Shown: positions 1-8,627, numbered from the stretch's first letter. The stretch: DNA of 56,498 bases from Prolixibacteraceae bacterium (GCA_023228025.1 JALOCD010000009.1:1-56498), one strand, 5' to 3'. Translations and numbers: made by a program. The notes: a model not told the origin generated them from the letters alone.

Positions 1-12
1 GGCCGGGCGGCT
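1..12. repeat. Half copy of GC-rich palindrome, cut by window edge
   Basis: The first 12 bases (GGCCGGGCGGCT) are identical to the right part of the 20-nt palindrome at 173-192. The window therefore starts inside a second copy. A contig end inside a repeat would be a natural place for an assembly break; this is inference. Confidence 0.6.
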
Positions 13-172
13 CCTCAACATTTTAGATGCTATCTTAATGGCTCGCAAAGCAGCTTTTAATTATTGCTGCCGCTATCTGTAATGCTTGATGGGATGCCAA
101 TCCTCCGCATTTGTCAATGGAATCTTAAAGCAGGCAAGGCGCCTCATTAAAATATTTGCTACACCCATGAAG

Positions 173-192
173 AGCCGCCCGGCCGGGCGGCT
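173..192. repeat. Perfect 20-nt GC-rich palindrome
   Basis: AGCCGCCCGGCCGGGCGGCT is its own reverse complement over all 20 bases. It has no loop, so it is more REP-like than a classic terminator, though an interrupted relative of the same core sits 28 bp downstream. Confidence 0.65.
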
Positions 193-219
193 GTACAAGT
201 TCCGGGCATATAATCAAAA

Positions 220-239
220 AGCCGTCCAGCCGGACGGCT
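220..239. terminator. GC hairpin, possible terminator
   Basis: An 8-bp perfect stem (AGCCGTCC / GGACGGCT) closes on a 4-nt loop. It is preceded by an A-run and followed by a short T-rich stretch, so it could act in either direction. Its core matches the palindromes at 1-12 and 173-192 (AGCCGYCC), suggesting one hairpin family. Confidence 0.45.
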
Positions 240-303
240 CTACAATTTTACTGCTTATGGAAGAATGCATTTCGGATTTGAGTTACAAACTCATAACAAC
301 AAA

Positions 304-325
304 CCCCCCGTTGCAAACGAGGGGG
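304..325 (-). terminator. Rho-independent terminator after the GNAT gene
   Basis: On the minus strand, five C then CGTT pairs with AACG and five G around a 3-nt loop with one bulged base, followed by TTTGTTGTT. It lies about 95 bp past the stop codon of the minus-strand GNAT gene. Confidence 0.55.
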
Positions 326-380
326 ATCGGGAGGGATCAGCAGGGATCAACGATCTTTAAAAAACAAATATCCACCCACC

Positions 381-422
381 TCAATGTCAATTGTCAACTG
401 TCCATTGTCAATTATCAATTCA
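381..422. repeat. TCAATTG-type intergenic repeat, copy 1
   Basis: A stretch built from GTCAATTGTCAACTGTCCATTG-like units. A clear relative in the same orientation lies at 12792-12825. The repeat runs into the last codon of the GNAT gene. Similar strings are scattered through many Bacteroidota intergenic regions; I recall the pattern but cannot run a search. Confidence 0.5.
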
Positions 423-914
423 CCCAATCTCCTTCTGGTACGCCACCACATCCAGCACTTTATTGAATTTCTCCCCCACATTCTTAAAATGTGCACATTT
501 GGTGTAGCCACATTTTTCGAAAAGGGCAATGCTGCCGACATTGTCGCCGGAGATGATACCAATCAGATTTTTCAGTCCATTTGAGATGGCGATTTGCTCC
601 AAATAAATTAAAGCGACCTTCCCAATACCTTTGTTGCAGAAATCGGGATGCAGATAGATGGTTACCTCGGCCGACCGGTCATAAGCCTGCCGTTTCTTGT
701 AGTTGGTGATAAAACTATAACCGGCCAGCTCCTTGTCACAGTAAATAAGGTAAGAATTGTACCATGGGTGGTTGAGGTAGATAAACTCCTTCAGCTGATC
801 CGTCGTGATGGGTTCCGTATGAAATGTAGCCGTCGAATTTTCGATGTACCAATCGTAAATCCCTTTGATCGCAGGCAGGTCCTGCTCTTCGATCGGTTTA
901 AATTCTATTTCCAT
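420..914 (-). CDS. GNAT family N-acetyltransferase (phosphinothricin acetyltransferase-like)
   Basis: A 164-residue single-domain acetyltransferase that would move an acetyl group from acetyl-CoA to an amine. The acetyl-CoA loop is visible as NKGIGK after the strand SAEVTIYLHP, followed by the typical helix and the C-terminal FEKCGY segment. Length and the early IYDWYIENSTATF segment match the Pat/Bar/MnaT branch (acylating L-amino acid analogues), but substrate cannot be read from sequence. I chose the ATG at 914 because family members begin close to the first strand (MEIEF); an in-frame start at 956 would add 14 unremarkable residues. It stands alone, with a terminator at 304-325. Confidence 0.85.
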   Translation of the reverse strand: MEIEFKPIEEQDLPAIKGIYDWYIENSTATFHTEPITTDQLKEFIYLNHPWYNSYLIYCDKELAGYSFITNYKKRQAYDRSAEVTIYLHPDFCNKGIGKVALIYLEQIAISNGLKNLIGIISGDNVGSIALFEKCGYTKCAHFKNVGEKFNKVLDVVAYQKEIG

Positions 915-1039
915 TTGCGGGCTAATTGAATGAAACGAATCCCTGCTAAAAGCCAACTCAAAAGTATAAAAATGTTCGCACCGAAGGGCGCAAAGGTTTC
1001 ACAAAGTAATCCTGGTGATTGAACGATCTCATTCTTATA

Positions 1040-1154
1040 TAACTTCCAATATTTCACGCAAAGGTCGCAAAGAAAGACGCAAAGAAGTCAGAAATGAACT
1101 TTGCGCTCGTTTGCGGTTTTGCTTTGCGACCTTTGCGTGAAATATTGGAGTTAT
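1040..1154. repeat. GCAAAG inverted-repeat element 1
   Basis: Two 27-nt perfect inverted arms (1046-1072 and 1122-1148) bracket a short centre rich in GCAAAG/CTTTGC. The arms carry TTTCACGCAAAGGTCGCAAAG. Flanking ATAACT/AGTTAT extends the match with a one-base offset. Related elements lie at 6559-6710 and 14441-14552, and a lone relative (GGCGCAAAGGTTTCACAAAG) at about 988-1007. The 915-1285 gap holds nothing else that looks coding. Confidence 0.75.
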
Positions 1155-1253
1155 TTAATTTGGAGGTTATATTATTTTCGTACTGATGGACTACTAAACA
1201 CAAGTTTGCCCTTTGCTTTTTTGGCTACTTCGCGGTGAAAGTCTAACTATTTG

Positions 1254-1261
1254 TAACTTTG
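1254..1261 (+). promoter_or_regulatory. -7 box TAACTTTG for the DUF4403 gene
   Basis: Matches the Bacteroidota -7 consensus TAnnTTTG exactly. It lies about 25 bp before the TTG start at 1286. I see no matching TTTG at the expected -33 spacing. Confidence 0.45.
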
Positions 1262-1285
1262 CTACCAAATTTAATCGATAACACA

Positions 1286-2716
1286 TTGAGAAAATTTATC
1301 TTCAAAACAACGGTTCTCCTGCTGATCATAATTGCAATGGTTGGCTGCAAAACTATTGAACCGCAGATGCCTACCGAAAACTACACCTATGTTACCGTAA
1401 AACCCCAGACCTCAGCGGTAAGCCTGTTTGCCGATCTGGAGATAACCCGATTGGAGGCGCTGATCAACAGCAATACCGATAGTGTATTGTATGACGACAA
1501 CAGCCTCACCGACAATGGAGGGGACAATCTGATGCTCAAGGCATGGAAAAATGGTCAAATCAAAATCTCGCTGCAGGATAATCTCCTCTCTTGGGAAATT
1601 CCATTGCGCCTCTCCATCAAAAAAGCGGTTTTCATGGTAGCCTTCAATCATCCAATCGGTGACATAGTGGAAGCAAACGGAGAGATCAACCTGAAATTCA
1701 AAACCAACTTATCCGTCAACAGCGACTGGAGCATAAAAACCATTACCAATTCCGACGATTATGAATGGACCAAGAAACCCACGCTGAAAGTCGGCGGAAT
1801 AACCATCCCGGTTACGCCAATCGCCTCGCTCTTGTTAAAAGTCAATCTCGACGGTTATTCCAAAAAGATTGATGAGACGATAGCAGGTAGCTTTAATTTC
1901 AGGCATTATGCGGAAAAGGGATGGCAAATGATGTTTGAACCGATGAAAATACCAGGAAATTACAATGCCTGGTTATCCATGACACCCACCTCCGTCTCCC
2001 TAATGCCCATCAAGGGAAGTAACGGACACATCCGTTTCGGGACAAAAGTGACTGCCGACATCGAATGCCTTCTCGATAAACAACCAACAGCGGCAAAGGT
2101 GACCCCACTTCCAAACCTGCTATCTTTTGAGAATGCAAGTGATACCTTTCGTATCAACCTGATGACCGATATTCCCTACCCTACCATTGAACGGCTCACT
2201 TTTGAAGAGCTGCGTGATTCGAGCTATTCATTTGGAGATAAGCGCCTTAAATTTGAGTCATTGCGGGTTTATGGTTCCAGTGGACTTCTGACCGTCGAAA
2301 CCAAAGTGAAGGGAAGCATCAAAGGCACAATCTACCTGACAGGTACCCCCTACTTTCATCCGACCGATACCACTTTGCGGATTAAGAACCTCAAATTTGA
2401 CCTGAAGACGCGGAATTTGTGGATGAAATCGGCCAAATGGCTCTTCAACGGAAAGATGGAACGAACCTTGACAGAGGCCATAGCCATTCCATTCAAGAGC
2501 AACGTCAGGGATATTGAAAGCAACATCCAGGGTTACCTGAACCACCGAAAACTTGGTTACGGTTTTGAACTCAACAGCAATCTGACGAAAATCAGCGTTT
2601 CTGAACTGATTCTTACGCCTGAATCTGTCAAGGCCAATCTGCTCTTTTCAGGAAAGCTTTCCCTTGGCATGGATGAAGGGGGGCTGAAAATCCCAGCGGA
2701 TCACCCTATTCCTTGA
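1286..2716 (+). CDS. DUF4403 family lipoprotein
   Basis: About 476 residues. The N-terminus is a lipoprotein signal with positively charged RKFIFK, a hydrophobic run LLLIIIAMVGC and an invariant Cys, so the product should be anchored in the envelope. The beta-rich body, starting YTYVTVKPQTS, fits the DUF4403 family, whose role is unknown. No ATG precedes the signal peptide; the in-frame TTG at 1286 gives a sensible signal and sits downstream of a TAACTTTG box, while an upstream TTG at 1259 would overlap that box. Its 3' end overlaps the convergent pyrophosphatase gene by 11 bp. Confidence 0.75.
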   Translation: MRKFIFKTTVLLLIIIAMVGCKTIEPQMPTENYTYVTVKPQTSAVSLFADLEITRLEALINSNTDSVLYDDNSLTDNGGDNLMLKAWKNGQIKISLQDNLLSWEIPLRLSIKKAVFMVAFNHPIGDIVEANGEINLKFKTNLSVNSDWSIKTITNSDDYEWTKKPTLKVGGITIPVTPIASLLLKVNLDGYSKKIDETIAGSFNFRHYAEKGWQMMFEPMKIPGNYNAWLSMTPTSVSLMPIKGSNGHIRFGTKVTADIECLLDKQPTAAKVTPLPNLLSFENASDTFRINLMTDIPYPTIERLTFEELRDSSYSFGDKRLKFESLRVYGSSGLLTVETKVKGSIKGTIYLTGTPYFHPTDTTLRIKNLKFDLKTRNLWMKSAKWLFNGKMERTLTEAIAIPFKSNVRDIESNIQGYLNHRKLGYGFELNSNLTKISVSELILTPESVKANLLFSGKLSLGMDEGGLKIPADHPIP

Positions 2717-5135
2717 TGATCCTCATTTGGTAGAAAGAGCGGTAGACAAAAACGAGCGCAATCATCAGAAAGACTACCCCTACATAGGGAGAAATTGTCC
2801 TGAAACCTTCATTGATAGCGATTTCCATTGCAAGGAGTCCGAACAAGGTGGTAAATTTGATGATCGGGTTCAATGCTACGGATGAAGTATCCTTAAACGG
2901 GTCGCCAACGGTATCACCGACTACCGTAGCATCATGCAAAGGGGTACCCTTCTCTCCCAGATCAACCTCGCAAACCTTCTTGGTATTGTCCCAACACCCT
3001 CCGGCATTGGCCATAAAGATGGCCTGAAACAATCCAAAAACAGCCAGGGAGATAAGATAACTCACGAAAAAGGAGACAGACATATTCCCCTCTGCACTTC
3101 CTGCCCGGGCCCAACCAGATGGAGCGGAGAAGAAGGCAAATGCCAGCGCGAATGAGAAGATCGCAATGAAGATGTTGATCATTCCGGCATGTGCATAGTT
3201 GGTACAGATCCGTACTACCTCCTTGGAAGTGGCCACAGAAGCCTTGGCGTCCGCATCAAAATCGAGGTTGATGTTGTCCTTGATGTACTGCACAGCCCTG
3301 TAGGCGCCGGCCGTAACTGCTTGTATGGATGCCCCGGTGAACCAGAAAACTACACTCCCGCCGGCCAGAAAGCCCATAATCGTATAGGGATTAAGGAGAC
3401 TCAGGATGAGCTCAGGTTGAACACCCAATTTTTTTTGAATGATCAGAATAAGGGAAAATATCATCGTGGAGGCCCCTACCACAGCGGTGCCAATCAGAAC
3501 CGGCTTGGCAGTGGCTTTGAAGGTATTTCCGGCCCCATCGTTGGCTTCAAGGTAATGTTTGGCCTTTTCGAAATCGGGTTTAAAGCCAAAGTCCTTCTCG
3601 ATCTCATGTTCAATATTCGGAAGTTTTTCGATCAGCGAAAGTTCATAAATGGATTGCGCGTTATCTGTTACCGGACCATAACTATCAACGGCAATGGTGA
3701 CAGGGCCCATCCCCAAAAAGCCGAATGCGACCAATCCGAATGCAAAGATCGAAGGATAAACCATCAGGTTGTTAGGAATGTAACTACTGGCAATATAAGA
3801 GATGAACATAAGGAGGATAAAGACAAGTCCCAGCCAGAAAGCGCTGAAATTACCCGCAACCAGGCCCGATAAGATGTTGAGCGATGCTCCGCCTTCGCGG
3901 GAAGCGGCAACCGTTTCGGCTACATGGGTCGATTTTGGACTGGTAAATATTTTGGTGATTTCAGGAATCAGCGCCGCGCCAAACGTTCCGCAACTGATGA
4001 TTGCTGAAAGGGTTACCCAAAGATAACCGGGCAGATGCCCAATCAGGTAGTAACTTGCAATGAAAGTTACCACGATCGAAATAAGCGATGTGAGCCAAAC
4101 GAGCATCGTCAGAGGTTCCTCGAAATCAAGGTCCTCTTTGTCTTCATGGAAGAGTTTGGTAAACTGCTTGTTCAGGTGAAATGAACCGATTGAGGTAATC
4201 ACCATCAGAATCCGCATGGCAAAAATCCAGGTCAGAAAGGTGCTTTGGAACATGATCTTCTCACTTTCAGGCAGACTCTGCCCGATGGCAAGCACGATAA
4301 AACTGATCAACGCGACTCCGGTTACGCCATAGGTTTCAAAACCATCAGCCGTTGGACCAACACTGTCGCCGGCATTGTCACCGGCACAATCCGCGATAAC
4401 CCCCGGATTTCTCGGATCGTCCTCCCTTATCTTAAAATAGATTTTCATCAAATCGCTGCCTATGTCGGCAATTTTGGTGAAAATCCCACCCGCGATACGC
4501 AGCGCACTTGCACCTAGCGACTCGCCAATGGCAAACCCTATAAATGCGGCGCCAGCCATCTCCCTTGGGACAAAAAGTAAGATAATCAGCATCATAATCA
4601 ACTCCACGCAAATCAACATCACGCCAATACTCATTCCTGCATCAAGCGGAATGTTGAGTAATTTCACCGGTTTTCGCTGCAGCGAGGCAAATGCCATTCG
4701 ACTATTGGCATAGGTATTCATCCGGATGCCAAACCATGCAACACTGTACGATCCCAGGATTCCAATCAGGGTCCAGAAGAGAATAAGCGCCACTTGCGAA
4801 AACAAATAACTTTGCAGGAACCCGAAGTAAAAACCGATGATACTGCCAATCACCACAAACAAAACGACAATAAATTTCCCCTGTTGGATCAGGTAGGTCT
4901 TACAGGTTTCAAATATCACTGCAGATACTTCAAGCATGGAGGGATGTGCCGCCATTCGCTTAATTTTGAAAAATATATAGAGGCCAAACGCGATTCCGAG
5001 AAAGCAGACCACAAATCCCATCAACAAAAGGTTGTTTTGCTGGGGAGACAATTGCGGAATAACAAGATCAGCTTCACTGGCCTTAGAAACGATCGATGAA
5101 AGCAGTGCGAGGAGAATGACAGCAAGTTTTTTCAT
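2706..5135 (-). CDS. hppA: Membrane-bound ion-translocating pyrophosphatase, divergent type
   Basis: An 809-residue, roughly 16-helix membrane protein that would couple pyrophosphate hydrolysis to H+ and/or Na+ pumping across the inner membrane. Diagnostic motifs: EDDPRNP and GDNAGDSVGPTADGFETYG at residues 238-270, and VGDTVGDPFKDTS near 745. Unusual: the usual DVGADLVGKVE signature reads DIGSDLMKIYF (224-234) and the loop to EDDPRNP is one residue shorter, so the conserved Lys/Glu of GKVE are absent. Near residue 535 the motif reads GNTFKATAK, with Lys where K+-dependent enzymes have Ala. It therefore looks K+-independent and belongs to a divergent clade. The ATG at 5135 (or 5141) gives a signal-like first helix; an earlier in-frame start at 5186 overlaps the promoter box. 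Confidence 0.9.
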   Translation of the reverse strand: MKKLAVILLALLSSIVSKASEADLVIPQLSPQQNNLLLMGFVVCFLGIAFGLYIFFKIKRMAAHPSMLEVSAVIFETCKTYLIQQGKFIVVLFVVIGSIIGFYFGFLQSYLFSQVALILFWTLIGILGSYSVAWFGIRMNTYANSRMAFASLQRKPVKLLNIPLDAGMSIGVMLICVELIMMLIILLFVPREMAGAAFIGFAIGESLGASALRIAGGIFTKIADIGSDLMKIYFKIREDDPRNPGVIADCAGDNAGDSVGPTADGFETYGVTGVALISFIVLAIGQSLPESEKIMFQSTFLTWIFAMRILMVITSIGSFHLNKQFTKLFHEDKEDLDFEEPLTMLVWLTSLISIVVTFIASYYLIGHLPGYLWVTLSAIISCGTFGAALIPEITKIFTSPKSTHVAETVAASREGGASLNILSGLVAGNFSAFWLGLVFILLMFISYIASSYIPNNLMVYPSIFAFGLVAFGFLGMGPVTIAVDSYGPVTDNAQSIYELSLIEKLPNIEHEIEKDFGFKPDFEKAKHYLEANDGAGNTFKATAKPVLIGTAVVGASTMIFSLILIIQKKLGVQPELILSLLNPYTIMGFLAGGSVVFWFTGASIQAVTAGAYRAVQYIKDNINLDFDADAKASVATSKEVVRICTNYAHAGMINIFIAIFSFALAFAFFSAPSGWARAGSAEGNMSVSFFVSYLISLAVFGLFQAIFMANAGGCWDNTKKVCEVDLGEKGTPLHDATVVGDTVGDPFKDTSSVALNPIIKFTTLFGLLAMEIAINEGFRTISPYVGVVFLMIALVFVYRSFYQMRIIKE

Positions 5136-5183
5136 GGGCATTACATTAATATTAGGCAGTTTCAATAGCTTGGTTAAAGCACG

Positions 5184-5191
5184 CAAATATA
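5184..5191 (-). promoter_or_regulatory. -7 box TATATTTG for hppA
   Basis: Exact TAnnTTTG match on the minus strand about 50 bp before the ATG at 5135. It argues against the upstream in-frame start at 5186. Confidence 0.5.
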
Positions 5192-5322
5192 TAAAACCAA
5201 ATATTTAAATAACTACACTTTTGAGATAAATATTAAATTAATGTTAACTTTTTTAATAATCAACGAAATAATTGGCGAATTATCGCTTTTTTTTACCATA
5301 AATATTCGGAATATTTAAAAAG

Positions 5323-5353
5323 AAACACCTGCAGCATTTGGCTACAGGTGTTT
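5323..5353 (-). terminator. Rho-independent terminator of the yiaK-like gene
   Basis: A 13-bp stem (AAACACCTGTAGC against its complement with one mismatch) with a 5-nt loop; on the minus strand it is followed by a C and five T. It lies about 115 bp past the stop at 5470. Confidence 0.75.
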
Positions 5354-5469
5354 GAATCCCCTGACACATCTTTGGATTACCGTGTCCGAAATTGGGTAAT
5401 TGATTTGAATGAATTAAAATGATTTAGTCTGACACTCCGGCAGGGTTTCGCGACTTTTTTGACCACTGG

Positions 5470-6486
5470 CTATCGCCCGGCAAGTTCTTTTACTCTCATC
5501 CAAACACCATCATCTACCGGAATTCCGAGTTCGTTATTCTCTTTCCTGATTTTCATGGATTGTTCTCCCGGATATAGGATCTCTCCCCCTTCATATGCCG
5601 GAATGGATGATTTAAGTTGCGCTATGGTCTCATTAATGGCCTGTTCCAAAAACTCCGGCGCATTCAATTTATGGGGATCAAAAGCAATAAACACCTGGTT
5701 GTTTCTGCCGCAATTCCCTTTACCTGCATTGTCTACACCTGAAGTGGTTAGTCCTCCTGATAACATGGCTGAAAAAAGATCCAGCATGACAGCGAATCCT
5801 GAGCCCTTCCAGTAACCCGTCGGCAAAAGGCGTCGGGTCTCTTCGATGTCTCCGGGTTTATCCGTAAGATTTCCCTCCTTATCATACCCGCCAGGATATG
5901 GAAGTTTCTGGTTCTTAAGCCGGGTCACCTGCAGCCTTCCATAGGAGTATAGCGACATGGCCATATCAAGAACCAGGGGACCTTCATTTCTGGGAATTGC
6001 CATGATAAAAGGATTGTTGCCGATGCATTCTGATTTGGAGCCCCAGGCAGGCATGCACGATTCGGTATTGGTCCAGCAAATGGCGGCAAAACCTCTCTCC
6101 GCGGCCTGCCAGCCGTAGGTACCGCCCCGCATCCAATGGGTGGAGTTCCTCATGCTGACAATTCCATAACCGAGTTCCGCAGCCAATCCGATGGAACGGT
6201 CCATGGCAAACAAGGAGTTGAGAACTCCCGGACCCAGGTTGCCATTGAAAATTTCCATTGCTCCAAGCGCACTCTCCAGGTTCGGTTCGCCATTGGCATC
6301 CACCCAGTTTTTATTCAGGTATTCCACAAATCTTTCGACGCGGTTCAATCCGTGTGAATAGACGCCATCCCTGCTTGTTTCAGTATGTATCCGGGCACAA
6401 ATATTTGCCTTCCCTTCCGGCATGCCTGCAAGCAAAAATGCCGACTTAATGGTGTCGTGCATCTCATGAAAACTGATTCGGGTCAT
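5470..6486 (-). CDS. yiaK: 2,3-diketo-L-gulonate reductase / 3-dehydro-L-gulonate 2-dehydrogenase (YiaK type)
   Basis: A 338-residue member of the LDH2/malate dehydrogenase-like NAD(P)H oxidoreductase family. It matches E. coli YiaK closely along its whole length: GVYSHGLNRVERF (active-site His), LRNxxHWMRGG-type segment seen as MRNSTHWMRGGTYGWQAAE, CWTNTESCMPAWG, MAMSLYSYGRLQV, LLPTGYWKGSGFAVMLD and PVDDGVW near the end. YiaK reduces 2,3-diketo-L-gulonate, a step in L-ascorbate/L-gulonate use. No transporter or kinase of that pathway is beside it, so its pathway here is unknown; the uronate-related GH28 enzyme is 6 kb away. The cytoplasmic enzyme has its own terminator and looks monocistronic. 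Confidence 0.88.
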   Translation of the reverse strand: MTRISFHEMHDTIKSAFLLAGMPEGKANICARIHTETSRDGVYSHGLNRVERFVEYLNKNWVDANGEPNLESALGAMEIFNGNLGPGVLNSLFAMDRSIGLAAELGYGIVSMRNSTHWMRGGTYGWQAAERGFAAICWTNTESCMPAWGSKSECIGNNPFIMAIPRNEGPLVLDMAMSLYSYGRLQVTRLKNQKLPYPGGYDKEGNLTDKPGDIEETRRLLPTGYWKGSGFAVMLDLFSAMLSGGLTTSGVDNAGKGNCGRNNQVFIAFDPHKLNAPEFLEQAINETIAQLKSSIPAYEGGEILYPGEQSMKIRKENNELGIPVDDGVWMRVKELAGR

Positions 6487-6558
6487 CTATTATCAGATTA
6501 AGTTGAACTCATTTGAATCCTTTTAAAAATAGATTTATTTTTTAATTGAACACACATC

Positions 6559-6710
6559 AATGTCGTTTAGTTAATGATATTGATTATATCCCCCCGAGTC
6601 CTTTGTGAGAACCTTTGAGTCCTTCGCGTTGAAATTTAAACAGTTAACCACAACGGTCACAACGGATAGCACAAAGGAAACACAAAGAATAACGTTAATT
6701 AAACGACATT
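6559..6710. repeat. GCAAAG-type element 2 with terminal inverted repeats
   Basis: Ends are 23-nt imperfect inverted repeats (6559-6581 and 6688-6710; 20 of 23 positions match) beginning AATGTCGTTTA. The inside carries CCTTTGTGAGAACCTTTGAG and the complementary-flavoured ACAAAGGAAACACAAAG. No open frame. The layout is like a small non-autonomous element, but its termini differ from elements 1 and 3. The rest of the 6487-6807 gap is AT-rich and unremarkable. Confidence 0.6.
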
Positions 6711-6807
6711 GTATCCAAATTTGAAATTTATTCGTAATTAGACCTAATTAAAATAGTAAATCTCAACAGAAATTAATATTATTGCGCCTCAATTATTCAA
6801 TTTAGAT

Positions 6808-7842
6808 ATGCCCCTCTATAACTCAATCGACCGGAAAATATTGATAGCTAACCTGATGTCGGAAAAATTTGTCCGGAAAACGATCTCATTTTATCGATAC
6901 TTTATCCTAGATGACCCTCAGGGTTTCAGGGATCAAATCTATCGCGAATGGAATGAAATGAAATGTTTTGGAAGGATTTATATAGCCAGGGAGGGAATCA
7001 ATGCCCAAATGAGTATCCCGGAAGAAAAGATGGAAGATTTTTTAGAATCCTTAAAGCATCATCAGATTTTTGACCAGATCCCGATCAAATATGCCATCGA
7101 GGACAATGGCAAATCTTTTTACAAGTTATCGATCAAGGTGAAGGCGAAGCTTGTGGCGGATGGCCTGGATGATCAGACGTTTGACGTCACCAATGTTGGC
7201 CGGCATCTGAATGCAAAAGAGTTTCACGACCTGGTTGGGACAGACGAGCACATTGTGGTAGATATGCGAAATCATTACGAATCGGAAATTGGCCGTTTCA
7301 AAGGCGCCATCTGTCCTGAAGCGGATACTTTTCGTGAGGAGCTTACCATTGTTACCGATATTTTAAAAGACAAAAAGGACTCGAAATTATTGCTCTATTG
7401 TACCGGAGGCATCCGCTGCGAAAAGGCGAGCGCCTATCTTAAACACCATGGTTTTAAAGATGTTAACCAACTTCATGGTGGAATTTTGGAATATGCCAGA
7501 AACATCAGGCAGCTTAATTTGGAGTCACATTTCATCGGAAAGAATTTCGTCTTCGATGAGCGGATGGGTGAGTCTGTGGATGGACAAATTATTGCACGCT
7601 GCCATCAATGCGGAAAGCCCTGCGATATCCATTCCAATTGTGCCAATGAGCTGTGCCATTTGTTGTTCATACAATGTGAGGATTGTGCCGTTCAATTTGA
7701 AAAATGTTGTTCGACCGAGTGTCGAGACCAGAAAAACAGCCCGGAAGCAGAAAAATTGCTGCTGAGAAAGCAACATAACTACACATTTGGGAACAAACGA
7801 ATCTACCGCAAAAGCTTCCGCCTTGCAAAAAATCAGATTTAG
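6808..7842 (+). CDS. trhO: tRNA uridine(34) hydroxylase, rhodanese-like
   Basis: A 344-residue TrhO (YceA) protein; the family makes 5-hydroxyuridine at the wobble base of tRNAs using O2. An N-terminal acylphosphatase-like domain (to about residue 115, with REGINAQMS) is followed by a rhodanese domain (about 130-235) with catalytic Cys198 in LLYCTGGIRCEKAS. The C-terminal part has GKNFVFDERMGE and a cysteine cluster (RCHQCGKPC ... CANELCHLLFIQCEDC ... CCSTEC) probably binding zinc. Every motif of E. coli YceA is present, with about 15 extra N-terminal residues before the conserved RKTISFYRYF. It lies just after repeat element 2 and looks monocistronic. Confidence 0.92.
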   Translation: MPLYNSIDRKILIANLMSEKFVRKTISFYRYFILDDPQGFRDQIYREWNEMKCFGRIYIAREGINAQMSIPEEKMEDFLESLKHHQIFDQIPIKYAIEDNGKSFYKLSIKVKAKLVADGLDDQTFDVTNVGRHLNAKEFHDLVGTDEHIVVDMRNHYESEIGRFKGAICPEADTFREELTIVTDILKDKKDSKLLLYCTGGIRCEKASAYLKHHGFKDVNQLHGGILEYARNIRQLNLESHFIGKNFVFDERMGESVDGQIIARCHQCGKPCDIHSNCANELCHLLFIQCEDCAVQFEKCCSTECRDQKNSPEAEKLLLRKQHNYTFGNKRIYRKSFRLAKNQI

Positions 7843-8003
7843 CAGAAACCGGGCCCTTTAAATTAAAGTGATCCATTTCCCAAATTCATTCGTATAAATA
7901 ATATTGCTGATTCAGGGCCTTCATTCAATCAAATTAAAAAAATGATGAGGGCAAATCGGCAATACGCTTTTTAAGACTATCAAAGTTTTAACTATTTTGC
8001 GAC

Positions 8004-8627
8004 ATGAATTTTCTTGCCCATCTCTATCTTTCCGGTGATTCTGACGAAATTATGCTTGGAAATTTCATCGGGGATTTTGTGAAAGGGAACAAGTACCGGG
8101 ACTATCCTGAAAAGGTAGCCTACGGTATCCGTCTTCACAGGAGCATCGATTCATTTACGGATAGCCATGCAAATGTGAAGGCTTGCATGCAATTGCTCAA
8201 ACCCGGTTACGGCAGATTCTCCGGTGTGATCGTGGATATTTTCTTCGACCATTTCCTGGCATCCAACTGGAACGACTACTCTGCCGTTACCTTGCGGCAA
8301 TTTACCCGCCAGGCCCATTCCGTATTCTTTTCCAATTTTCTCTTGCTGCCCATGCGGGTGAAACAGTTTTTACCCTTCCTGATTCAGCACAAACGGCTCG
8401 AATCCTATGCTCAGAGGGAAAATCTGTTCCATATCCTCGAGATCATGTCAAAAAGGACCTCATTACCATCCAACAGCGATTACGCCATGGCTATGCTCAA
8501 TCAGGAATATGATCTTTTTGAGGAGCATTTCAGGAGTTTCTTTCCGAAATTGACAGACTGGGTCGAGCGTGAATTTTCTGTCACCATCTCCAAGCCGGAA
8601 ACGATTTACTTGTCAGGAAATTTATAA
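8004..8627 (+). CDS. acpH: Acyl carrier protein phosphodiesterase
   Basis: A 207-residue AcpH family protein (HD-like metallo-hydrolase) that removes the 4'-phosphopantetheine arm from holo-ACP. The family start MNFLAHLYLS, the LGNFIGDFVKG segment and the metal-binding GIRLHRSIDSFTDSH and DIFFDHFLA motifs are all present. A TATTTTG box lies a few bases before the ATG, so the transcript may have a very short leader. The broken M6 protease gene begins 3 bp after its stop. Confidence 0.9.
   Translation: MNFLAHLYLSGDSDEIMLGNFIGDFVKGNKYRDYPEKVAYGIRLHRSIDSFTDSHANVKACMQLLKPGYGRFSGVIVDIFFDHFLASNWNDYSAVTLRQFTRQAHSVFFSNFLLLPMRVKQFLPFLIQHKRLESYAQRENLFHILEIMSKRTSLPSNSDYAMAMLNQEYDLFEEHFRSFFPKLTDWVEREFSVTISKPETIYLSGNL

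Larger units (their letters stand above)
1..419. other. Gene-free leader with GC-rich hairpins
   Basis: I see no convincing gene here. Open frames crossing the stretch have no recognisable protein features. It holds a half copy of a GC-rich palindrome at the very start, a full copy at 173-192, a related hairpin at 220-239, a terminator-like hairpin at 304-325 and the start of a TCAATTG-type repeat. The surrounding sequence is AT-rich, so the palindromes stand out. Confidence 0.6.
5136..5469. other. Intergenic region between hppA and the yiaK-like gene
   Basis: No gene seen in these 334 bp. It contains the hppA -7 box at 5184-5191, an AT-rich 17-nt palindrome (AAATATTCGGAATATTT, 5300-5316) and the terminator of the upstream minus-strand gene at 5323-5353. 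Confidence 0.6.

Noticed and set aside
86..466. A 126-codon plus-strand frame over the first palindromes
   Set aside because: It runs through palindromes and repeats, overlaps the end of the GNAT gene and has no recognisable domain or promoter.
3189..3872. A 227-codon plus-strand frame inside hppA
   Set aside because: It is antisense to a well-conserved part of the pyrophosphatase and has no family resemblance; shadow frame.
5300..5316. AT-rich palindrome AAATATTCGGAATATTT as an operator
   Set aside because: It is more than 100 bp upstream of the hppA -7 box and directly follows a terminator T-run; chance is likely in AT-rich DNA.
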